From an uncultured Mycoplasmatota bacterium (GTDB taxonomy: Bacteria > Bacillota_I > Bacilli_A > RF39 > UBA660), in NCBI GenBank assembly GCA_900552235.1, contig URYZ01000006.1, positions 1-35,905 of the forward strand: a stretch of DNA of 35,905 nt, written 5' to 3'. The position numbers and the translations under genes were made by a program. Positions 1-7,454 of the stretch are shown piece by piece (position 1 is the first letter of the stretch; every line of letters starts with the position of its first letter). Below the pieces are notes generated by a model. That model did no database searches. It had not been told where the DNA came from and worked only from the letters and a program-made list of their open reading frames with translations.

Positions 1-45
1 TAGTAATACAAAACTTATCCCCATGATTATATTTTGTTTTTTCAT
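1..45 (-). CDS. 5' end of a secreted or membrane protein gene (partial)
   Basis: Only the first 15 codons are inside the window, reading MKKQNIIMGISFVLL. Two lysines followed by a hydrophobic run look like the start of a signal peptide or membrane anchor. A ribosome binding site, GAAAGGAAG, lies at 57-66 on the same strand, and a promoter with a G8 spacer lies at 87-117. The gene is read away from dut and separated from it by a terminator, so it is its own transcription unit. Its function cannot be told from this much sequence. Confidence 0.6.
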   Translation of the reverse strand, partial: MKKQNIIMGISFVLL

Positions 46-86
46 ATGTTTTTTTACTTCCTTTCTATTTTTAACTTTATAAATTA

Positions 87-117
87 ATTATATAAAGCAC
101 CCCCCCCAGGTTGTTAA
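87..117 (-). promoter_or_regulatory. Promoter with a G8 tract in its spacer (phase-variation candidate)
   Basis: On the minus strand a -35 TTAACA (112-117) is followed by a spacer holding eight consecutive G (100-107), then TATATAAT. The spacer is 17 bp to TATATA (89-94) or 19 bp to the better hexamer TATAAT (87-92). Gain or loss of G residues would change promoter strength. It reads into the partial gene at 1-45. Confidence 0.6.
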
Positions 118-217
118 TATTTTTTATACATTTTAACAAAATTTTAAGGGTATTTTATTATAATTTTATTTTATCATAATAATATAAAAATTATTGTTGG
201 TAATTTTTGCCAAAGAA

Positions 218-237
218 AAACAAGCATTTGCTTGTTT
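218..237 (-). terminator. Terminator of the nrd-dut operon
   Basis: AAACAAGC (218-225), loop ATTT and GCTTGTTT (230-237) form an 8-bp stem, followed on the minus strand by TTTTTCTTT. The stem overlaps the dut stop codon. Confidence 0.8.
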
Positions 238-673
238 ATTTTGTACCAGTTGAACCAAAACCACCAGCACCACGTACTGTATCATTTAAATCTTCTACTT
301 CATTAAATTCTACTTTTAAGAATGGTGTTACTACTAATTGTGCTATTCTTTCATTTTTATCAATTGTTTGAACTTCATTACTATGATTATGTAAAGCTAC
401 CATTATTTCGCCTCTATAATCACTATCAATTACCCCAACTTTATTAGCAGGAGCAAGGCCTTTTTTTGTTGCTAACCCACTTCTTGCATAAATGAGTCCT
501 GCATAATTTTCTGGTATTTCCATACTTAATCCTGTTTTAATTAATTTAGTTTCTCCTGGATTTATACTAACATCTTCATCCATGCAAGCATATAAATCAC
601 ATCCAGCAGAATAAACTGTGCCATAAGTAGGAAGTTTAGCATTTTCATTTAATTTTTTTATATTTACTAACAT
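236..673 (-). CDS. dut: dUTP diphosphatase
   Basis: Hydrolyses dUTP to dUMP and pyrophosphate, keeping uracil out of DNA and supplying dUMP for dTMP synthesis. At 145 aa it has the normal length of a trimeric dUTPase. The five family motifs appear in order: AGCDLYA near residue 24, ARSGLA near 63, GVIDSDYRGE near 79, ERIAQLVV near 108, and the C-terminal GAGGFGSTG that closes over the active site. The start has an AAGGAG ribosome binding site. It is the last gene of the nrd operon, 12 bp after nrdG, which fits a dNTP-supply unit, and it ends in a terminator. Confidence 0.96.
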   Translation of the reverse strand: MLVNIKKLNENAKLPTYGTVYSAGCDLYACMDEDVSINPGETKLIKTGLSMEIPENYAGLIYARSGLATKKGLAPANKVGVIDSDYRGEIMVALHNHSNEVQTIDKNERIAQLVVTPFLKVEFNEVEDLNDTVRGAGGFGSTGTK

Positions 674-685
674 ATTTTAATCTCC

Positions 686-1183
686 TTAATCTAAATATAT
701 AATTACTTTGTTTTCTTTTAAACTATTTTGAACATCAATTACTCTTTGATTAGAAGACCCTCTAAATTTTAATTTGTAATCTTTTAATTCATCAACGTAT
801 CTTCCATCCACTAAAATATCAACATAGTTTAATATATTTTTTGCTCTTTCTAATAATTCTTCATATGTATATCCTGAATATATCCATAATTTTTTATTAG
901 GATAAGTTTCTTTAATTCTTTTAACTAATTTTTCTAAGTCTGTTAAATTTTCATCAATAAAAGGTTCTCCCCCTAATATTGATATTCTTGATATATAATC
1001 AGGTTTAGCAAGAGTAAGGAAATTATCTTCAACTTCCTTACTCCATAAATTACCACTTTTTACATCCCATAATTCTTTATTAAAACAATTTTTACAATAA
1101 AATCTACATCCTGATGTAAATAATGCTATTCCTATTTTTTCACCATTACTTATATCCATATTTCTTATTTGAGCATATCTCAT
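686..1183 (-). CDS. nrdG: Anaerobic ribonucleotide reductase activating protein (radical SAM)
   Basis: Installs the glycyl radical on NrdD by reductive cleavage of S-adenosylmethionine at a [4Fe-4S] cluster. The 165 aa length is typical. The radical-SAM motif CxxxCxxC is present as CRFYCKNC (Cys26, Cys30, Cys33), and SILGGEPF near residue 90 is the GGE motif that contacts SAM. The C-terminal half has the short barrel of the NrdG type. It lies 11 bp after nrdD and 12 bp before dut on the same strand, so the three are probably co-transcribed. The presence of nrdG means the class III system here is functional at least through the downstream NrdD. Confidence 0.96.
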   Translation of the reverse strand: MRYAQIRNMDISNGEKIGIALFTSGCRFYCKNCFNKELWDVKSGNLWSKEVEDNFLTLAKPDYISRISILGGEPFIDENLTDLEKLVKRIKETYPNKKLWIYSGYTYEELLERAKNILNYVDILVDGRYVDELKDYKLKFRGSSNQRVIDVQNSLKENKVIIYLD

Positions 1184-1194
1184 TATTTCACCTT

Positions 1195-3360
1195 CTAGTC
1201 TATTTTGTGATTATCTAAATGAACATATCTATTTCTAATTTCATCAGTTCTTCCTTGGTTAAAGAAGTTCGTACCAATATAACCACATGTTCTTCTTGCA
1301 ACATTCATTTTAGAATGATCCATATTACCACAGTTAGGACATTTCCAATCAAGTTTGCCATTTTCATCTACGATTTTTATTTCACCATCATAGCCACAAA
1401 CTTGGCAATAATCTGATTTTGTATTAAGTTCAGCATACATAATATGATCATAAATAAATTTAATAACTTCAATAACAGCATCAATATTATTTGTTAAATC
1501 AGCACATTCAATATAGCTTATCGCACCACCTGGAGAAAGTTTTTGAAATTCACTTTCTAAAGATAGTTTAGTGAATGGATCAATTTTTTCAAATACAGGA
1601 ACATGATATGAATTAGTTATATAATCTCTATCAGTTATACCTTCGATTATACCAAATCTATTTCTTAAACATTTAGCAAATTTATAAGTTGTGGATTCAA
1701 TTGGAGTTCCATAAACACTATAATCTATTTTTTCTGCTTTTTTCCATTCAGCACATTTATCATTTAATTTTTTCATTACCTCTAAAGCAAACTCTTTACC
1801 AATACCATTATCAGTATGAGAATTACCAGTCATATATTTAACACATTCATAAAGTCCTGCATAACCAAGTGATATAGTCGAATATCCATTATGTAAAAGT
1901 TCATGGATACTTTCACCCTTACCAAGTCTTGCTAAAGCTCCATGTTGCCATAAAATTGGGGCAATATCACTAATTGCATGGGCAAGACGTTCATGTCTTA
2001 TTTGAAGTGCTCTATGGCATAATTCTAGTCTTTCATCAAATATTTTCCAAAATTCATCCATATCTTTTTTACTTGATAAAGCAACATCTGGTAAAGATAT
2101 AGTTACAACACCTTGATTAAATCTTCCATAATACTTAGGTTTTCCATTTTTATCTAAATATGGAGTTAAGAAACTTCGACAACCCATACATGGATAACAT
2201 TGTCCATTACCATTAGCATCTATTTTACATTCTTTCATTATTTTTTCTGAAATATAATCAGGAACTAATCTTTTAGCAGTACATTTAGCAGCAAGTTTAG
2301 TTAAATAATAATATTTACTATCTTCATGGATATTATCTTCTTCAAGAACATATAAAAGTTTGGGAAAAGCTTGTGTTATATAAACACCTTTTTCATTTTT
2401 AAGTCCTAAAATTCTTTGTTTTAAAAATTCTTCAATTATCCATGATAATTCTTCCTTATATTCAGTTGTTTCTCCAAGATACATACATACAGATAAGAAA
2501 GGAGATTGTCCATTTGTATTAGTCATAGAATTTACTTGATAATTAAATGTTTGGACACCATCTTCAATTTCTTTTTTTGTATCTTCCATGGCATATTTTT
2601 TACATGTTTCATCATCCATGCCTCTTTTTTTATACTTGTCATAATATTTTTCATAACTAGATCTAACAAATGGTGCAAGAGCTGTCAAAGTAATCGTAGC
2701 ACCACCATAACTTGAACTAGTTACTGCTGTTATTATTTGAGTTGCAATAGTTGCAGCAGTTAAAAATCTATGTGGTTTTTCAATTAAAATATTATTAATC
2801 ATTGTACCGTTTTGTAACATATCTTCAAGATTTATAAGTTCACAATTATGTAAGGCATTTTGAGCAAAGTAATCGGCATCATGAAAATGAATAATACCAG
2901 CATCATGTGCCTCAACAATATCTTTAGGTAGTAAAAATCTTCTTGTTATATCAGTACTTGTAATACCAGCTATGTAATCTCTTTGAACAGTTACAACTTT
3001 AGCATTTTTATTAGCGTTTTCACTATTCCAATATTCATTTGTTCCATTTAAAAGTTCAAATATTGTTTTATCAGTTGTATTACTTTCTCTAACAAGACCT
3101 CTTAAATATCTATATCTTATATAACATCTAGCAACATCTTTTCTATTACTAGCCATAAGTTTATCTTCTACAATATCTTGTACTTCTTCTACTTTTAAAT
3201 TTCTATCTAAAGTTTCAATATAATCAGCAATTTCACGGGCTTTTTTCTTATCTTGTTCCGTTAATTCTTTATCTACTTCAACAAATGCTTTACAAACAGC
3301 ATTATATATTTTCTCCTTATCAAATTTTTGTCTTCTTCCATCTCTTTTAATTACTTGCAT
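1195..3360 (-). CDS. nrdD: Anaerobic (class III) ribonucleoside-triphosphate reductase, catalytic
   Basis: Reduces ribonucleotides to deoxyribonucleotides without oxygen, using a glycyl radical. The 721 aa show an N-terminal ATP-cone (VIKRDGR at residues 3-9, ending near 95), the ten-stranded barrel, and the C-terminal radical domain. Active-site cysteines are visible as HNCELIN (Cys173) and GCRSF (Cys394). A zinc site is made by CQVC and CPNC near residues 655-680. The glycyl-radical loop RRTCGYIG puts the radical on Gly693. All catalytic parts are therefore present. It follows by 16 bp a paralogue that lacks them and precedes nrdG and dut. The ATP-cone implies overall activity control by ATP and dATP. 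Confidence 0.97.
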   Translation of the reverse strand: MQVIKRDGRRQKFDKEKIYNAVCKAFVEVDKELTEQDKKKAREIADYIETLDRNLKVEEVQDIVEDKLMASNRKDVARCYIRYRYLRGLVRESNTTDKTIFELLNGTNEYWNSENANKNAKVVTVQRDYIAGITSTDITRRFLLPKDIVEAHDAGIIHFHDADYFAQNALHNCELINLEDMLQNGTMINNILIEKPHRFLTAATIATQIITAVTSSSYGGATITLTALAPFVRSSYEKYYDKYKKRGMDDETCKKYAMEDTKKEIEDGVQTFNYQVNSMTNTNGQSPFLSVCMYLGETTEYKEELSWIIEEFLKQRILGLKNEKGVYITQAFPKLLYVLEEDNIHEDSKYYYLTKLAAKCTAKRLVPDYISEKIMKECKIDANGNGQCYPCMGCRSFLTPYLDKNGKPKYYGRFNQGVVTISLPDVALSSKKDMDEFWKIFDERLELCHRALQIRHERLAHAISDIAPILWQHGALARLGKGESIHELLHNGYSTISLGYAGLYECVKYMTGNSHTDNGIGKEFALEVMKKLNDKCAEWKKAEKIDYSVYGTPIESTTYKFAKCLRNRFGIIEGITDRDYITNSYHVPVFEKIDPFTKLSLESEFQKLSPGGAISYIECADLTNNIDAVIEVIKFIYDHIMYAELNTKSDYCQVCGYDGEIKIVDENGKLDWKCPNCGNMDHSKMNVARRTCGYIGTNFFNQGRTDEIRNRYVHLDNHKID

Positions 3361-3376
3361 ATTTTACTTCTCCTTT

Positions 3377-5284
3377 TCATATTTTTTTTAAATTGCAATA
3401 TATAATATTTTCATAAATGTACTTAATTAAATCATCTAATTCATCTTCTTTTACTAAACTTATATCAACTTTACTTATCGTACCACCTAAAGATAAATTA
3501 TTAAATTTCTTTTCATATTCTAACTTTTCCAATATATTAAGTTCTTCATCTTCGATAAAATAAGCACTGTTATAACTTGTTTTATCTGTTATTTTTTTAA
3601 TATAACCAAATTCTTCTAAATCTTTATTAATAAAATATGTTGAAGAAACATTATCATAAAAAGAATATAATTTAAAACAAACTCCTATTTCTTTTGTTAA
3701 ATTTAAACATACTTCATTCATTTTATTTAATATTTTAATAGCTAAAGCTTCTCCTTCTTCCTCTTTAATACTTTTTTTAAGTAGAATTTCCACTGTTTCT
3801 GGAAGTCCTACATAACTAAGTAAAAGAGTTGAATAACCATTTTTTAGTAAATCATCTATTTTTTCATCTTTATCAAGTCTTGCTAAAGCACCATATCTAA
3901 AGTGAATACTTGATGTTTCACAACTTGTTCCAAGAAGTGAATAATATTTACATAACAAAGACTCTTTACATATTTCAAGTGCTTCATCTAACTTTTCAAA
4001 AAAGTCTTCATTTTCTTTTAAAGAAAGTGCTACTTTTGGTAAATTAAGACTTACTAAGCCTTGATTAAATCTTCCCACAAATTTATATTTAGAAGATACT
4101 TTATAACTTGGCAAGAACTGATTTTCCCCAATTGGAGAAAAGACATTACCATTAAACATTTCTTTCATTTTCTTTGAACTAAGAAGATTTATATTACCAT
4201 TATTTAAAATACATTTTACAACAATTTTCGTTAAATAATCAAAACTTCCTCCCGTTAAATTATTATCTTCATCTAAAACATACACTATTTTAGGATAAAT
4301 ATATTCTTCTTTAGAATTTTCTTTATTTATGCCTTCAAGTCTTTGATTTAATATTTCCTCAATAATAAGGGCTGTTTCATTTTTAAATAAATCATCTTTA
4401 TTTATTCTTAAAAATAAGGTAACTAAAGGTACTGTACCACCACTATTAATAAGAGTGTTGATTTGATAGTGAATTGTTTGTACCCCATTTTTTAATTCAT
4501 TTTTTGTTAAATCATTAGCAAGCGTTTTTATCATTTCATCATTTACTTTAGATTTATACTTTTCCTTTAAAATGTTCACATTTTTTAAATAAGTGGCATT
4601 TAAATATGGACTTAAACAATCAATGTCTAAAGAAAATCCTTTTATTTGACCACCTGAAATAGCATTAATTATTTGCATTGTAACATTACATGCCACTTGA
4701 AATGACTTAGGTTTTTCTATTTTTACTCCATTTATAATTGTTCCATTTTCTAACATATCTTTAAGATTGATATAACTTGAATTAATTATAGGTTGAATAA
4801 AATAATCCATATCATGAAAGTATATCAAACCTTCTTCATGAGCTTTTACTATTTTTTCTGGTAAGAGAATTCTTTTTGTTAAATCTCTTGATACTTCCCT
4901 TGCTATTAGATCTCTTTGATAAGAAGCATTGTTATTTTTTATGCCAAATGAATTATTATTTTTAAGTAAACTAAGTATTGATTCATCTGTTGTATTAGCC
5001 TTTCTAATAAGAGCTCTTGTATATCGATAAGTTATATATTTTTTAGCTAGTTCATACTTACCTGTTGCCATAAGTCTTATTTCAATTATGTCTTGGATAT
5101 CTTCTACTAGAATCCTTTTTTTATTTAAACTTTCAATATACTTTATAATGTTGTTTATTTGGGCAAGTGATACTCTTTCATCTTCTTTTACTTCATTGTT
5201 TGCTTTACTTATAGCTATTTTAATTTTTTCACTGTCATATTCGACAGAAGACCCATCTCTTTTTATTACTTTTATAATGACCAC
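3377..5284 (-). CDS. NrdD-like pseudoenzyme (ATP-cone plus barrel, no radical domain)
   Basis: A 635-aa paralogue of the adjacent NrdD. It keeps the ATP-cone (VIKRDGSS near residue 6), the motif FHDMDYF, GRFNQGLVSLNLPKVALS, and RYGALARLDKDEKIDDLL, all close matches to NrdD. It stops where NrdD begins its zinc-binding and glycyl-radical region, and the next gene starts 16 bp later, so no remnant follows. The NrdD active-site Cys173 is replaced by serine (INSSYIN) and Cys394 by a non-cysteine residue (IGENQF). Catalysis is therefore not expected. A regulatory or heteromer role is inferred. The first possible start is GTG at 5284, but it lies inside the AGGTGG ribosome binding site, so an ATT or ATA start a few codons later is possible. 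It leads the operon. Confidence 0.85.
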   Translation of the reverse strand: MVIIKVIKRDGSSVEYDSEKIKIAISKANNEVKEDERVSLAQINNIIKYIESLNKKRILVEDIQDIIEIRLMATGKYELAKKYITYRYTRALIRKANTTDESILSLLKNNNSFGIKNNNASYQRDLIAREVSRDLTKRILLPEKIVKAHEEGLIYFHDMDYFIQPIINSSYINLKDMLENGTIINGVKIEKPKSFQVACNVTMQIINAISGGQIKGFSLDIDCLSPYLNATYLKNVNILKEKYKSKVNDEMIKTLANDLTKNELKNGVQTIHYQINTLINSGGTVPLVTLFLRINKDDLFKNETALIIEEILNQRLEGINKENSKEEYIYPKIVYVLDEDNNLTGGSFDYLTKIVVKCILNNGNINLLSSKKMKEMFNGNVFSPIGENQFLPSYKVSSKYKFVGRFNQGLVSLNLPKVALSLKENEDFFEKLDEALEICKESLLCKYYSLLGTSCETSSIHFRYGALARLDKDEKIDDLLKNGYSTLLLSYVGLPETVEILLKKSIKEEEGEALAIKILNKMNEVCLNLTKEIGVCFKLYSFYDNVSSTYFINKDLEEFGYIKKITDKTSYNSAYFIEDEELNILEKLEYEKKFNNLSLGGTISKVDISLVKEDELDDLIKYIYENIIYCNLKKI

Positions 5285-5339
5285 CTGCCTTTTTATTTTT
5301 ATCTATGATTAAAGTTTATCACAAAACAAAAATACTCAT

Positions 5340-5355
5340 TGTTGCAATTGCAACA
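5340..5355. promoter_or_regulatory. Perfect 16-bp palindrome, probable Crp/Fnr-family operator
   Basis: TGTTGCAATTGCAACA is an exact inverted repeat between two divergent genes, one of them a Crp/Fnr regulator. It overlaps the -35 of the regulator's own promoter. On the other side it would be centred at about -41.5 from a weak -10, TAAACT (5313-5318), for the nrd operon, the spacing used by class II activators. Binding by the regulator is inferred. Confidence 0.6.
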
Positions 5356-5376
5356 TTTTATAAATTTTGTTATAAT
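5348..5376 (+). promoter_or_regulatory. Promoter of the Crp/Fnr regulator
   Basis: TTGCAA (5348-5353), a 17-bp spacer and TATAAT (5371-5376). The -35 is part of the palindrome, so an occupied operator should block it, pointing to autorepression. Confidence 0.7.
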
Positions 5377-5407
5377 TTATTTATAAAGTGTAAAGGAAGG
5401 GATTTTT

Positions 5408-6034
5408 ATGAATATTTTTAATAACATAAATGATAAAGATTTAGAAAAATTATTAAAGTGTTTAGACGCTAAAAATATATCTTTTAAAAAAAATTCCACT
5501 ATTATAAATAACGCTTCTAATACTAATATTTTAAGTATTATAACTAAAGGAAGTGCTAGTATTATAAGGATAGATTATAATGGTAATAAAACCTTAATTG
5601 AAAACTTAAAAGAAAACGATTTATTTGAAGCTAAAATGTTTAATATTGTAAATAATGAATTATCTTTAATTGCTTTAGAAGATACTGAAATAACAATGAT
5701 TTCTTATGACAAAATAATTAATAGATGTGAAAAAAATTGTCCATATCATAATATTCTTATCAATAATATGTTACAAATAATAATAGATAAATTAAACTTG
5801 TCTTATGAAAGAATCCAAATATTAACTAAAAAAACTATAAGGGAAAAACTTTTAGAATACTTTAAATTTGAAGCAAATAAAAAGCATTCTAAAAAGTTTA
5901 AAATGTCTTTAAGTTTTACATCTTTAGCAGAATACTTAGCAGTTGATAGAAGTGCTTTGATGAGAGAAGTTAAATATTTAAAAGAAGATGAACTTCTTGA
6001 AATAAATAATAAAATAGTAAAAATAAATTTTTAA
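5408..6034 (+). CDS. Crp/Fnr-family transcriptional regulator
   Basis: A 208-aa protein with a cyclic-nucleotide-binding-like beta-barrel in residues 1-115, a long dimerisation helix (about 115-155), and a C-terminal winged helix whose recognition part is SLAEYLAVDRSALMREVKYL. The segment RCEKNCPYHN just before the dimer helix has two cysteines and is common in Firmicutes members of this family; it is not the four-cysteine iron-sulfur motif of Fnr, so the effector is unknown. The ribosome binding site AAAGGAAGG is strong. It is divergent from the nrd operon with a palindrome between them, so control of dNTP synthesis is the natural inference. Confidence 0.9.
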   Translation: MNIFNNINDKDLEKLLKCLDAKNISFKKNSTIINNASNTNILSIITKGSASIIRIDYNGNKTLIENLKENDLFEAKMFNIVNNELSLIALEDTEITMISYDKIINRCEKNCPYHNILINNMLQIIIDKLNLSYERIQILTKKTIREKLLEYFKFEANKKHSKKFKMSLSFTSLAEYLAVDRSALMREVKYLKEDELLEINNKIVKINF

Positions 6035-6091
6035 GATTGCTATTTTTATTTTTTTAAGTTAATATAATATTTTAAGAAAGGAAAGATTTTG

Positions 6092-6529
6092 ATGAATATT
6101 TATGAAGAAAAAATAAATATATTACGTAATGAAATAAACAAAATAAAAATATCAAGAGATAAAAGAGTAAAAAACATAAATACTTTTTTGTGGCTTTTAT
6201 TAATAGCAATTGATGTTTTATTATATATTAAAATAAAAGACATAAGTTTATTTACAAAATATCAAAATACTTTATTAGAAATACTTAGATATGTAATAAC
6301 AGGATGTTCCTGTTTGATAGTTGATGCTACTTTATATACTATTGGCGATATATATAATTTTAAACTATATGAAAAAGATGAAAATAGAATAAAAGAAATA
6401 GATAAAGAAATAAGAAATACTATTTATTATAAAAATAAAGATATCAAAAAAAGTTCTATTATTGATAATAGTTATACTAAACCAAATTATGTAAATAAGC
6501 TTTATAGAGTAAGAAAAAAGACTAATTAA
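6092..6529 (+). CDS. Small membrane protein, two predicted membrane helices
   Basis: Not recognised. About 145 aa, with a charged N-terminal helix, one hydrophobic segment near residues 30-48 (FLWLLLIAIDVLLYI), a second near 68-88 (YVITGCSCLIVDATLYTIG), and a lysine-rich tail likely in the cytoplasm. A TTG three bases upstream is in frame, but ATG at 6092 sits 6-7 bases after the AAAGGAAAG site and is preferred. It follows the Crp/Fnr regulator by 57 bp on the same strand, so they could share a transcript. Its end overlaps the end of fmt on the other strand inside a shared terminator. Confidence 0.65.
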   Translation: MNIYEEKINILRNEINKIKISRDKRVKNINTFLWLLLIAIDVLLYIKIKDISLFTKYQNTLLEILRYVITGCSCLIVDATLYTIGDIYNFKLYEKDENRIKEIDKEIRNTIYYKNKDIKKSSIIDNSYTKPNYVNKLYRVRKKTN

Positions 6530-6550
6530 TTTTTTTATTAATTAAGTCTT
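6518..6550. terminator. Bidirectional terminator between convergent genes
   Basis: AAGACTAATTAAT (6518-6530) pairs with ATTAATTAAGTCTT (6537-6550), with one bulged base and a T6 loop. CTTTTTTT follows on the plus strand and CTTTTTTCTT on the minus strand. Both flanking genes stop inside it. Confidence 0.8.
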
Positions 6551-7454
6551 CTTTTTTTATACCATTTAAATAATCTTTAAATTCCATCACTTTTTTACCA
6601 GGAAATTGTAATTTAGTTATAATAATTTCACCATCAATTGTACTTATTCCTAATCCTTCTTTTGATATATTAATTATCTTACCATAAGAAGAAGCTTTAG
6701 AATTTCCTATTTTAGCATTATATACTTTAACTCTTTCATTATCTAAATTAAAATAACAACAAGGTTCAGGAGAAAGTCCCCTTATTTTATTATATATATT
6801 AATTGTTGTATCATTAAAATTTAAATATTCATCTTCTTTTTTTATAATTTTAGCAAAAGTAACTTCATCTTCATTTTGTTTTATATATTTACAAGTCCCA
6901 TCAAAAATACTTGGAAGTGTTTTAATAAGTAAATCTTTTCCTATAACCGATAATTTAGAACTTAATGTTTCATAAGTATCATCATCTTTTATTTCTATTT
7001 CATAAGAAGATATCATATCTCCATCATCCATGCCTGCTTCAGTTCGCATAATTGTAACACCTGTTTTTTTATAGCCTTCCATAATAGCTCTTTGAATTGG
7101 TGCCCCTCCCCTTAATTTAGGAAGAAGGGATGCATGAACATTGATTGTTTTATATTTAGGATAACTTAAAAGTTCATAAGGAAGAATTTGACCATAGGCA
7201 CATGTTATAATAACATCAGGGTTTAAATCTATTATATCTTGATATTCATTTCTTAATTTTCTTGGTTGTAATACTTTAATATTATGTTTTAAAGCAAGAG
7301 CTTTTACAGGACTGATTGTTAAAACATGTTTTCTTCCTACTTCTTTATCAGGTTGAGTTACTACTGCGATTACATTACAATTTTCTATTAAGCTTTCTAA
7401 AACATTTAAGGAAAACTCTGGAGTTCCCATAAATACTACTTTTTTATCCTTCAT
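6522..7454 (-). CDS. fmt: Methionyl-tRNA formyltransferase
   Basis: Transfers a formyl group from 10-formyltetrahydrofolate to initiator Met-tRNA. The 310 aa match the family length. VVFMGTPEFSLNVLESL opens the N-terminal Rossmann-like domain. The signature around INVHASLLPKLRGGAPIQ carries the catalytic Asn and His with the SLLPxxRG loop, and EAGMDDGD follows near residue 140. The C-terminal domain (from about 205) is the OB-like tRNA-binding part. It overlaps the preceding gene by 4 bp (ATGA), so translation is probably coupled. Def, priA and rsmB, frequent neighbours elsewhere, are absent. Confidence 0.95.
   Translation of the reverse strand: MKDKKVVFMGTPEFSLNVLESLIENCNVIAVVTQPDKEVGRKHVLTISPVKALALKHNIKVLQPRKLRNEYQDIIDLNPDVIITCAYGQILPYELLSYPKYKTINVHASLLPKLRGGAPIQRAIMEGYKKTGVTIMRTEAGMDDGDMISSYEIEIKDDDTYETLSSKLSVIGKDLLIKTLPSIFDGTCKYIKQNEDEVTFAKIIKKEDEYLNFNDTTINIYNKIRGLSPEPCCYFNLDNERVKVYNAKIGNSKASSYGKIINISKEGLGISTIDGEIIITKLQFPGKKVMEFKDYLNGIKKEDLINKKIN

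Noticed and set aside
3360..3377. Glycyl-radical domain of the NrdD-like protein split off as a separate gene
   Set aside because: The gap to nrdD is 16 bp and nrdD starts with its own ATP-cone, so there is no room for the missing part here.
5088..5312. Plus-strand open frame over the nrdD-like start
   Set aside because: It is a shadow of the minus-strand gene, with no ribosome binding site and a skewed Leu/Ile/Phe composition. The same holds for the other short plus-strand frames over nrdD, rpoD, recD2 and similar genes.
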